DNA of 32,350 nucleotides from a virus: the IMG/VR virus record IMGVR_UViG_3300010153_000046, positions 1 to 32,350 of that record; one strand, written 5' to 3'. Under the pieces are notes generated by a model. It was not told the DNA's origin and did no database searches. It was given only the letters and a program-made list of their open reading frames with translations. Positions within the stretch are counted from its first letter, which is position 1. Every line of letters begins with the position of its first letter. Below, piece by piece: positions 20,095-29,400 of the stretch. Position numbers and translations under genes: made by a program.

Positions 20095-20489
20095 CAAAGA
20101 AAAAAAGTAGTAAAATAAAAATGTCTGCCCCAGAAGGATATGAACTTGATACAGAATACGTTATGAGTAGTACTCACAATGAATTATATTGGGATACAGA
20201 TAGAAATGGAAAAGATACTATTGAAAGTGAGGCATTTGCGGCCAAGGTTGACAGCATTATGAAGAAAATAACAGATCTTTTAAAAGAAAAGAATAAAGCT
20301 TATGGCAACACGGCGTTAAACCCTACTAATATATTTAGTAAACTTAGCGCGGTAGAAGCTATATGCGCAAGATTAGATGATAAAATAGCACGAATAAAAA
20401 ATAAAGGAATTAATGATAAAACAGAGGATACAGTAGATGACCTAATAGGATACCTATTATTACTTAAAATATCAATGAATGAAAAATAA
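20091..20489 (+). CDS. DUF1599-like protein (MazG-type helical nucleotide-pool protein)
   Basis: A 132-aa protein. From residue 50 on it reads as an all-helical domain with L-L-K-E-K-N-K-A-Y-G-N, then I-C-A-R-L-D-D-K-I-A-R-I, and E-D-T-V-D-D-L-I-G-Y-L-L-L-L. This R-L-x-D-K...D-x-x-x-D-L-I-G-Y order is that of DUF1599 (nucleotide modification associated domain), related to MazG-like NTP pyrophosphohydrolases. It may hydrolyse a nucleotide or keep a modified one out of DNA. The first 40 residues are a Lys-rich and polar extension. It overlaps the SET gene by 11 nt. Confidence 0.65.
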   Translation: MTKKKSSKIKMSAPEGYELDTEYVMSSTHNELYWDTDRNGKDTIESEAFAAKVDSIMKKITDLLKEKNKAYGNTALNPTNIFSKLSAVEAICARLDDKIARIKNKGINDKTEDTVDDLIGYLLLLKISMNEK

Positions 20490-20808
20490 AGAAGAATACA
20501 AACCATTACCTGACTACTTAGCTATAGGCCCTTCAACAATTCATGGAGCAGGAATATTTGCTACAGAAGATGTACCAAAAGAGATTGAAATTGGTATAAG
20601 TCATATATATGACCCTAATTTTCAGCATGACTATATAAGAACTCCTTTAGGAGGATTTGTAAATCATTCTGAAAGTCCTAATTGTGAGTTAATAGATGAT
20701 GTTGAGAATACAGATTACAAGAAGATAAAAACTAGTAAAAAGATAAATGAAGGAGAAGAATTAACATTAAAGTATAGTTTATACGATATATGTGACTATC
20801 TTAGTTAA
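20479..20808 (+). CDS. SET-domain protein, probable lysine methyltransferase (copy 2)
   Basis: A 109-aa minimal SET domain with well-kept motifs: H22-G-A-G-I-F-A-T-E (entry strand), F-V-N62-H-S64-E-S-P-N67-C (SAM-binding N-H-S-x-x-P-N pseudoknot), and G-E-E-L-T-L-K-Y99-S as the end strand. It keeps N-H-S and P-N-C, which copy 1 at 3761 has lost, so it is the better candidate for an active methyltransferase. It is the last gene of the rightward block, ending just before the shared terminator. Protein lysine is the expected target; which protein is unknown. Confidence 0.75.
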   Translation: MKNKEEYKPLPDYLAIGPSTIHGAGIFATEDVPKEIEIGISHIYDPNFQHDYIRTPLGGFVNHSESPNCELIDDVENTDYKKIKTSKKINEGEELTLKYSLYDICDYLS

Positions 20809-20814
20809 GAAAAG

Positions 20815-20839
20815 AAAGGGGTTTTACACCCCTTTTTTT
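20815..20839. terminator. bidirectional terminator between convergent blocks
   Basis: AAAGGGGT (20815-20822) pairs with ACCCCTTT (20828-20835) around TTTAC, followed by more T on the plus strand; on the minus strand the A-rich left flank gives TTTCTTTTC after the stem. The stop codon of the leftward giant gene (20838-20840) overlaps the end of the element, so the last codons of that gene are part of the signal. Confidence 0.8.
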
Positions 20840-23800
20840 ACCTTGCTGGTTGGTCATATGGATTCCTTTTATCTGTCTCATGTACTTCAAGCAATCTAAA
20901 TAATTGTGTTAACCCAGGAGTTAAACGTTTTGTTTCATAAAAGAAAGGACTTTTATCTCTTTTATTCTCAATTCCCATAAGAGCCTCATACGATTCTTGA
21001 GTAAGATTATTTATCCATCTTTGCATATCTACACTTAATCCTATTAAAGGTATTGGGTTTTTAACCATTTGCGTTAAATCTGTTGGATTTAATAAAAATC
21101 CTATCTCTAACATAGCCTTAGATAATATCATATTAGCCTTTCTAGTAACCCATGTATGGTTATAAATAGGTTCCCCGTCATCTCCTTCCATTCCTAAAGC
21201 AAATATAGTTGTAAGGAGGGCAAATATTGCTTGAAGTTCTGCTGCCATAGCCCTTAATTGACCTCTTTTCATATCATAAAAATCTTCTTTTTCCATATTT
21301 TGTATATGTGGGTCGTCTAGATTTTCTGTTCTATGTTTATAATATTCTTTTTCTGCACGCTTCTCATTCATCTTTGTTCCTTTATACAATCCAAAGGTCA
21401 ATACTTCTATAGCAAGTTTAGTAAATTTTACTCCTGTATCTTTCACAAGCTCTATACCACTCAATTCTAGATCTACTAATTCATTCCTCATTATTTTATA
21501 ACGCCCCATTTCATAAGTATTTGTTTTTTCAACATATCTAAATTTTCCTATTCTCTCTTCAATTAATCTTGGGGCCCATCCTTTAAATTGCATAAATAAT
21601 TTACCTAGTAATGTAGTATCTGCAGCAATTTTAGAATCATGATGCATACTTCCCTTTATTGAACTTGTAGTATATTTTACCATTTCTCTAAACCTTATCT
21701 CTCCCTCTTCACTTAATCCTGTAAATACAGATTTCTCTTCTGTATTAACTGTAAATATTTCAAATAAAGATTTCCTACCTTCTGGTAATCGTTTTAATCT
21801 TTTAGGCATTCCATTCTCATCAACACCATAGTTTCTCATCATTGCTGTTAAAGTAGTATTATCTAAAACATTATCTGCTAGTCTAAATGGAGCAAATAAG
21901 GTATCCATACTCACAATTCTAACTAATTTTCCAGCAGATACTTTTAAAGCACGTCTTGCCCCCATATCTTCTTGCCAAATCTCAAAATAATTAACAATAG
22001 TATTAAATCTATTACGATCTTTAAAAGGATCTCTTCTAGCAGCTTTAAGCTGCTTCTCATTATAAGCAGTGCCTTTTTTACTTTCTATCCATAATGCCAT
22101 CTGACCTACAGTTCCTGCAGCTGCTGCTGGTATAACTGCAAGTCCTAATTTACTAGCACTAAAATATGACATTAATGAACTTACTGTTCTATTCATACTA
22201 TAACCCATAAACTCTATATCCTTACTTTGTATACGTTGTCCATATAAGGAATCTTTTACAAAAAGTCTCTCAAAATGATCTGCTGCCTCTGCCCCCATTT
22301 TTGATTTAGATATACGTCCTGCTACATTTTCTATTAACCCTCCTGTAGGACTTGTAGCTAATGTTTCTGTAGACGGATCTTGTAAATACCCTAATAAAGT
22401 TAAATTAATTTCTTCAATCTTATTCTTCTCAGCATAATTATATACCGTATCTCCCATTAGTTTTAAAGAGTTTCCTAGATCTGTACTTTTTAACCTTAAA
22501 TCTATTTCTCCTGTATCAGGATCTATTAAAGTTGCTGGAGACGTATATAATAAAGGTATAGTCTGAATTAGTTTTCCATTCTCATCTACATGTTCAGGAT
22601 TTACTTCATCCTGTCTAATCTTTAAGTTTTCTAAAAAGCCTTTAAGTAAACTTTTACTACTAAATCCTCCTTGAGATAGAGAATCAATAACATCTCTGTG
22701 AATATTACCTACAAAGTTATCTGCAAGATTCATATTAGTAAGCTCACTAAACTCTTTATTCTTTTGAATATAAAAATTATAAAAACCTAATAATGAAGGA
22801 CTATTCTTTATTCTTAAGTACTCTTCAGAATATTGCTCTTCTACAACTTGTTCTTTTAACTCTGTATATATATATGAGTATTTTCCTGTCCACATACTTT
22901 TTGATGATGGATCATTATCTCGTAAAAAGTTTGCTTTAAGTATATCTCTTGTTTGTTTTTGACTTTTTCTTGGGGCTACACGTTTTTCTCCTTCATATAA
23001 AGCTTCATAATCTTTAAAGTTTCTCTCTATTGAAGCAAATTGAACTTTCTTTCTTTTAAGAAATCTTTCATTAGCATCTTTTTTTAATTTATAATGTCTT
23101 TTTGCCCAAGCAGTATCCCCTTCCTCAAAAGCTTTATTTCTTCTTTCCCAGAATTCTTTTTTGATCTTTGGATATAAGTTGCCAGTCTCAGGATTTAAAA
23201 GTAACTTATATGCATCTTGAAGATTTCCAAAAGCTTCCCTTAATTTACTTTTATGTTCTTCAATCTCTTCATATAATTTCTTTTCCGCCTTTCGTGTAGT
23301 ATTATTTACTCGTTCTAAATACTTTCTAGCTACTTGAAATATAGGATGAGAATGAGATGCATCCGATTCTAACCATTTAAGGGGCCCAAATTCTCTCTGT
23401 GCTCTTGTAGCATCTACAATACCAACATTATCTGCTAATTCTAATATTCTATTAGCCCTTTCTTCTTTAAGAGTGTCATACATTTGATTAATAGGGATAG
23501 TATATCTTTCTCTAGCTACTTTTATATTTCTTTTTAAAGCTTTCTCTTCTTTAGTATCTCCTAAGTTTTTATAATATTCCTCAGAATTTTCAGTTAATAA
23601 TACTGCCCTAGATACCTCTTTATGGAATTCATTTAATTCTTCTAATTGAATATACTCAGGGTCTTCCTTATCTTGTATAGGTAATCTATCTTCTAGCTCA
23701 CTTATAAGAGTCCCAGCTTCTGCATATAAATCAGATATATCTCCAGACATCTGCATTAGTCTTACAGCTTTATCTATCTTTTCTATTTTATATCTTAAAG

Positions 23801-25835
23801 CTTGTTTCTTCTGAGTATTCTTTTCTGTTTCTAATTTTGCTTTTAATACAGCACGCTGCTGTAACTTAGGCTGAAGTAACTTATCTAATCCTTTCTTTTG
23901 TGTTAACTCATTAGCTACAGGTATTGGACTTAAATGAGGATCACCGGATATAAGTTTTGCAACCTTTTTCCCATCTTTAGTCTCAGTCTCTACATCAAAA
24001 GCCATCTTTAATGTAGTTATAGTTGGTGTAAGAACTTTCTCTCCCTTCATACCCTCCCATTTATACTGAACATGAATAGGTATAATTCTAGAACGTCTAA
24101 TTTTTTCAACGCCATAGAATTGTTTTAGAATACTTTTATATGCTCCAATTTGCATATTATACCCATCTTCCTTACTTCCAAATGGGCTTTCCATTATTCT
24201 AGCCTTTTGGCCAAACCCAGATACTTGTCTAGGACTTATAAATTTCCAATCATATATAGAAGCACTTCCATCTGAGAAAATAGCTAGTACATCTACAGTA
24301 CCTGCAGTATCTGCATAATACTTATTTCGATCTTCTGCTGGAGCATATACCATTGCTTCAGATTTAATAACAACTTTACCTTTCTTTCCTGTTTCCTTAT
24401 TTATATCTCGTTGTTGTTTTTTAATCTCCTTTACAATATTCTTAACATTTTGATGTATTACATTCCATTGCGTCTCTGTCATTATTTGTTTCCCCGTGTC
24501 TGGAGAAAACTTAGCTTGTTTTTTAATATCTTCAAAATTATTTTTTGTAGCAGGCATATTTCCTGCGTAATAATCTATTAGATTTTGCATAGTAGAATGA
24601 TGATAAGTACCTTGATTACGCTTAAGCTCATTAGGCTGTCTTTGGTTTACATCTCTCATCCATTCTAAGCCTTTCTTCTTAATAAGTTTTTGTTGGTACA
24701 TATCTGAGACTCTTCCTTGAATAAAAGTATCATCAGATCTTCTCTTATATCTCTTAGTTGTCTTACCTTCTGGTAAATCGATCACGGCTTTCATCATCTT
24801 ACCTAGCTCCTTATTATCTATATCAGCCTGAACTAGGTCTTCTGCAGTTTCATCTAATCTTTGTATAATATTCTCTTGCTTATCTTTAGGAGTATCTTGA
24901 TAGAAATCTCCTAACTCTACTTGTTCTTCAGTTATTAAGTCTGCAGAATTCTGCTGTATTTCATTATTAAGAATAGACAATGCTGCTTTAGCATATGGAT
25001 CCGATGTAGGGCTACCAAGAAGTCTTTTAATCTTAGCTAAAAGTTTATTCCACCAACGTTCAAGTCTAGATAAGTTTTCAGAGAATTCATTATCCGCATC
25101 TTGATTAAGAATATGTTTAGCTATGGCCTTACCTATAGCTTCTTTCTTTAATTGTTCTTCAGAGTATTTTTGATAATTAGAGTTTTGCGCAACTTCATCA
25201 TAGACTTTATATTTATCTATATTATTCATCATAGATGCTATTAAAGGATCTCCTTTAGCTTCTAATATGTTTACAAAGAAATGGGCCGCTTCCTCAGGTA
25301 AAGTATCAATTCCCGCTCTGTCTTCAACTACATGAACAGCTTTATTAAGCATGTCCGCTTTAGCCGCAAAACCCAAAGGGTTACCTTCCCTGTCAGTAAT
25401 TTCGTTTACCGCTTTGTATTCAACTCCAATATTCTGTAGGAAAACCCGCATCTTATCTTCGATCCTTTCATCGCGTTCTTCACGTTTATCTGCTATATCT
25501 TGAAATAGGGTTAATTGGTCTATAGAAGATCTATTCCAGTTTTCTATTAAAGATGTAGTATAGGTATACTCTCTCTTACCTTCATATGCTTCTCCTGTAG
25601 CTAAAAACTTTAATCTATGCGCAGTTCCTAATTTAGAATTATACGCTGTTAATCTCTTTAGAATATTTATTTTTTGTTGATACGAAACAATACCACTATT
25701 AGGAATTTTTAAATCTCTCCCTATATTAGGGGTACTTTCATTATTTCTTAAAAATAAAGACATAGCTTCGTATTCTCCTACCTTAGCTACTAAATTTTGC
25801 CATCCAGGTAAATTTTTATTTGGACATTTAGCCAT
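20838..25835 (-). CDS. giant virion protein with RecB/Cas4-type nuclease domain (crAss-like ejected protein)
   Basis: A 1665-aa protein. Residues 165-190 carry D-T-L-P-E181-E-A-A-H185, like the zincin segment of large phage polyvalent proteins but with Glu where the first His of HExxH should be. Residues 405-570 form a RecB-family PD-(D/E)XK nuclease: H412/H413, G-T-V-D515-V-L, Y-D529-W-K531, and Q562-I-G-A-Y566. The rest is charged and mostly helical, with two short hydrophobic segments near 1230-1250 and 1530-1545. In crAss-like phages, very large proteins next to the virion RNA polymerase travel with it into the cell; the order here (polymerase, small gene, this protein) matches. The nuclease may act on entering or host DNA. 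Its ATG at 25835 overlaps the stop of the upstream gene by one base. Confidence 0.8.
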   Translation of the reverse strand: MAKCPNKNLPGWQNLVAKVGEYEAMSLFLRNNESTPNIGRDLKIPNSGIVSYQQKINILKRLTAYNSKLGTAHRLKFLATGEAYEGKREYTYTTSLIENWNRSSIDQLTLFQDIADKREERDERIEDKMRVFLQNIGVEYKAVNEITDREGNPLGFAAKADMLNKAVHVVEDRAGIDTLPEEAAHFFVNILEAKGDPLIASMMNNIDKYKVYDEVAQNSNYQKYSEEQLKKEAIGKAIAKHILNQDADNEFSENLSRLERWWNKLLAKIKRLLGSPTSDPYAKAALSILNNEIQQNSADLITEEQVELGDFYQDTPKDKQENIIQRLDETAEDLVQADIDNKELGKMMKAVIDLPEGKTTKRYKRRSDDTFIQGRVSDMYQQKLIKKKGLEWMRDVNQRQPNELKRNQGTYHHSTMQNLIDYYAGNMPATKNNFEDIKKQAKFSPDTGKQIMTETQWNVIHQNVKNIVKEIKKQQRDINKETGKKGKVVIKSEAMVYAPAEDRNKYYADTAGTVDVLAIFSDGSASIYDWKFISPRQVSGFGQKARIMESPFGSKEDGYNMQIGAYKSILKQFYGVEKIRRSRIIPIHVQYKWEGMKGEKVLTPTITTLKMAFDVETETKDGKKVAKLISGDPHLSPIPVANELTQKKGLDKLLQPKLQQRAVLKAKLETEKNTQKKQALRYKIEKIDKAVRLMQMSGDISDLYAEAGTLISELEDRLPIQDKEDPEYIQLEELNEFHKEVSRAVLLTENSEEYYKNLGDTKEEKALKRNIKVARERYTIPINQMYDTLKEERANRILELADNVGIVDATRAQREFGPLKWLESDASHSHPIFQVARKYLERVNNTTRKAEKKLYEEIEEHKSKLREAFGNLQDAYKLLLNPETGNLYPKIKKEFWERRNKAFEEGDTAWAKRHYKLKKDANERFLKRKKVQFASIERNFKDYEALYEGEKRVAPRKSQKQTRDILKANFLRDNDPSSKSMWTGKYSYIYTELKEQVVEEQYSEEYLRIKNSPSLLGFYNFYIQKNKEFSELTNMNLADNFVGNIHRDVIDSLSQGGFSSKSLLKGFLENLKIRQDEVNPEHVDENGKLIQTIPLLYTSPATLIDPDTGEIDLRLKSTDLGNSLKLMGDTVYNYAEKNKIEEINLTLLGYLQDPSTETLATSPTGGLIENVAGRISKSKMGAEAADHFERLFVKDSLYGQRIQSKDIEFMGYSMNRTVSSLMSYFSASKLGLAVIPAAAAGTVGQMALWIESKKGTAYNEKQLKAARRDPFKDRNRFNTIVNYFEIWQEDMGARRALKVSAGKLVRIVSMDTLFAPFRLADNVLDNTTLTAMMRNYGVDENGMPKRLKRLPEGRKSLFEIFTVNTEEKSVFTGLSEEGEIRFREMVKYTTSSIKGSMHHDSKIAADTTLLGKLFMQFKGWAPRLIEERIGKFRYVEKTNTYEMGRYKIMRNELVDLELSGIELVKDTGVKFTKLAIEVLTFGLYKGTKMNEKRAEKEYYKHRTENLDDPHIQNMEKEDFYDMKRGQLRAMAAELQAIFALLTTIFALGMEGDDGEPIYNHTWVTRKANMILSKAMLEIGFLLNPTDLTQMVKNPIPLIGLSVDMQRWINNLTQESYEALMGIENKRDKSPFFYETKRLTPGLTQLFRLLEVHETDKRNPYDQPAR

Positions 25836-26437
25836 TATCTATTATATTTTTCTTTAAAGTTCTTATCTTTTACGATTTCAACTTCCTTAGTTGCCTTGAC
25901 TTTTCTTGTGGGTATATGTTGAAGCAAATTTACTATGTATATAACAACACTCGAATCCTTCTCATTAAATTCTATCTTTCCTCCGTCGCGAGCTAGCTCT
26001 ACGAGCGATGCAAACTCAGCTCCTTGTTGATGCTCTTTCTGTACTTTAAATACTTGAACTGTATCTTCTTGTATATACTCTTCCATATCATAAACAGCTA
26101 CGTCAATCTCTGTTTGTACAGTTACTAAATCTTGCTCATCTTGAGATAATTCCTCTAGCTCTGCTGTTCGAATTATAACCTCCGCCTCTTCTTGTGCTTC
26201 GTCAAGAGCAATTATCTCAGGAGTAGTTACGCTTATATCCTCAAATACTTGCTCTTCATCATCTTTAGGTACAACCTTTATTTCAGGCTTCCGTATATAG
26301 GAAATATATAATCTAAGTAATTTTTCATACTCTAAAAATCCTCTTTTATTCTCCTCTCTAAGTACCTCTACTTGTTTCTTAGTTAAGACTTTAAATTCTT
26401 TTAAAAACTTTTGTATATCCTTAGGAAGTTCTGCCAT
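25835..26437 (-). CDS. 200-aa acidic protein between the two giant virion genes
   Basis: Starts 3 nt after the polymerase stop and overlaps the next gene by one base, so it is translationally coupled on both sides. The N-terminus is a Lys/Glu helix (residues 1-50), the middle (55-125) is very acidic with E-E-A-E and D-E-Q-D, and the C-terminal third (140-200) looks folded (G-G-K-I-E-F-N, V-V-I-Y-I-V-N-L-L) and ends basic. No family recognised. Between two proteins that are packaged and ejected, it is probably also a virion component or an assembly partner of them. Confidence 0.65.
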   Translation of the reverse strand: MAELPKDIQKFLKEFKVLTKKQVEVLREENKRGFLEYEKLLRLYISYIRKPEIKVVPKDDEEQVFEDISVTTPEIIALDEAQEEAEVIIRTAELEELSQDEQDLVTVQTEIDVAVYDMEEYIQEDTVQVFKVQKEHQQGAEFASLVELARDGGKIEFNEKDSSVVIYIVNLLQHIPTRKVKATKEVEIVKDKNFKEKYNR

Positions 26438-26440
26438 AAT

Positions 26441-29400
26441 TTAACAATTTAATAATTTTTTAATTACTTTAATATGTGCAATTCCAGCATCAGTATTGCT
26501 TACTTCTGAAGATGCCACTACTATACTAATATTTGGACTACTCTCTATTAATGTCTTTAAAAGTGGAACAATTACATTTACATCTCCGTCTAGCAAAGGT
26601 ACTAAAATTTTCTTATCTGGGTATGTTTGTGCTATTTTTGATACTTTAGCTAATCCATTACGAGTTAAGTTTAAGTCGTTAAGGCCTTCAAGTTCTAACT
26701 TAGTAGGCATTACAATTATCTTAGTAGTAGGTTTAAAATTATTATCTATTGATTCTTTTAATAACCCTCTCCGTTTAGCTTGTAATGCTAATCCTTCTGA
26801 ATGAACTCCTTCTAAATTAATTGGTACTACTGGAATTCCTGCAAAAGTAAATATATTGCCTTCTAATACTTGACTATCAACTTCCTTAGATTCTGCTAAT
26901 TCACTTGCTTTAATACTCATATCCGGTGTTAATATATAATTATTTAAAGGTATAATAGATTTAGCATGTGGATTATTACTATATTCTTTTAAGTTTATAC
27001 CATCTCCTAATTTACCTACTTGTTTATATAGTATGGTTTTAGACTCTGGATTAAACATAGGTCTTTTAAATAATTTAGCTATTACTGGTAACCTTTTTCC
27101 AGCTTTCTGTAATCTTTGTTTCTTTAACTCAGAAATACTAGGATCAGGACCCCATACTTTTAAATAAGGACGTGATGCATGCCATGAAGTAGTTTTTATC
27201 TCTAACTCATTATTATTTATTGCCGGATAAGGACTTACTCCTCTTTCTTGATCTTGTGGTGATATATTTTTAGGCCTTACAGTAGGTACTAATAATTCAT
27301 TATTCCAATTATTCTTATAGAACTGCTCATAAAAACGATTCTCATCTATAGCCCCCATTTTATATCTTTCTATAGCTTCTGTAGCTAACTTTGAATACAA
27401 CCTAGGTGGTACTATTCTCATAAAAGATACTGGGCTTTTATTCATTCCAGATTGAATAATAGCTAATTTAACTAAATCTTTAGCTAAGTTCTGATTCTCT
27501 ATAGACCCATCATATAATTCAGTAAAGGCCTCTGACAGTAAATTTACTTCAGTAGAAGGCATACTTCTTGCAAAAGCACGAACGTTATCAAAACTATACC
27601 CTAAGTTCTTAGGATCAGTATGTATTTGCAATTGTGAAAATAACTCTTTAGCTAGTATATTAGTTGGATTCTCCTTTTGGAATTTTCTCCATCTTCTAGC
27701 AACAGAATTTGGCCCTTGCACTAGTCGTGACACCTCATCTGATAATGTTTGTCCTCCTTCTTTATTAATTACTCCTGAAGATATTAAGAAGGTTACAAAG
27801 TCATTTTCAGCTGTTCCAATAGCTTTCATAATATCTTGCTCAGAGTTATATTTTATTCTACTCCCCATATCATCTACTAATCTATTTATAACAGCGTTAT
27901 CATCAGTTAAATAGAAATCTTTTAATAACGGTAATACATTATTAGAAGCTTTAACCATAGTAGACATCCATGAGTCTTCTATAAACTCTGTGGTACCTTT
28001 TATTCCAAGAGAGTCGGTATTTTGATCTGCCTGTAAAAATCTATCTAATGATTTTTTCTTAAGTTTAGCGTGTAATCTATTCATAGGCGCTTTACTATCA
28101 TATGCAATCATAGAGGTAAATTCACTAACTTCTAAAGCTTCTTTTCTATATTGATTATACAACTGTAATACTGCTAATTGCCCAGCATTGAACTCTATCG
28201 ATTCTTCTTGTGTAGATTGAGTGCCTAACCACTTTGTAAGTTGTTCTACTGAAATAGGGCCTTTATGTATAGCCTTTCCAGATGCTGTTTCATAAGGAGC
28301 TGCTACTCTTTTAGCTATATCATGTCTTTTAGGATTACTAGGTAATATAAAAGATTTTGTTTTAGGTAGTTCTGCAACAAACTCTCTTAAAATAGGTTGT
28401 GTAAAGAATCTTCCTAATGTTTCAATAGAGACTCCTTTACGTAATAATGTAAGATATGTATTAATAGTTTCCATATTTGCATTTAACCCATATACAAAAG
28501 GTTTCTTAGCTACATCTACAAATGCATTTATAAACTCCCCTATAATTTCATTTATATAATTAATATCATTTATATCTTTACTGTTATTTAATGTATGCGC
28601 GCTTATGTCTGGAGACACCTCTACAGTAAGCAATTCTTCTAAACTTGTAGGTAGATTATTATCAACTACTTGATTAAGATTATAAGCCTGTGTTTTAATA
28701 TGACTAGTATTTTCAAGAGCAGCTATACCTAAAGCTTCCATTCCTTCCCAGAAACGTCGTCCCATTTCTTGTTTATGAGCAAAGTTTAAAACGCTACTAA
28801 ATGTTACATCATACTCAATAGGAGTTCCAGTCTCAGATGCTATATCATCTGCTAAATTCTCTAATCGTGTAGCTCCTACAGGTCTTATTAATTGTTCAAA
28901 GTTAAAAGGTCTTGTTAGAATATGTCTAGATATATCGAGTTCCCTATTCTGTAAAGCAGGTGTTGCATTTTTTAAGTCATTAGGTAAGAACTTAAAATAT
29001 TTAGACTTAGCTAAAGCTTCATCTAACTCTTTAAATGTCTCTTCAGCTTGATATATTTGATCTGTATATCCTGATACAATACTTAGCTTGTCTAATATTA
29101 AATCCTCTAATTGTTTATCTATAATTTTCTTAGCGTTTCTAGTTGGGGCTTGAGCACGTTGCGTTTTTAATACGTCTATTTGACCATTTAAAAGTTTAAC
29201 TGCTTCTGTATTATATACATCAGAGAGATCCTCAGTAGCTTTATTTAACATCTCCTCAAGAGTATTAAAATACTTCCTCATTATTTTCTCTGAATCTTGA
29301 ATATCTGCCATCTCTAGCATTCTTCTATAGGTAGTATTATCATGCCTACGTAACGCCTGTACTTTAGTTAAATCATCAGTACTTTCATCTAAATATGGTA

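Noticed and set aside
26496-26804. 102-codon plus-strand frame opposite the polymerase C-terminus
   Set aside because: Shadow of the minus-strand gene, same reasons as above.
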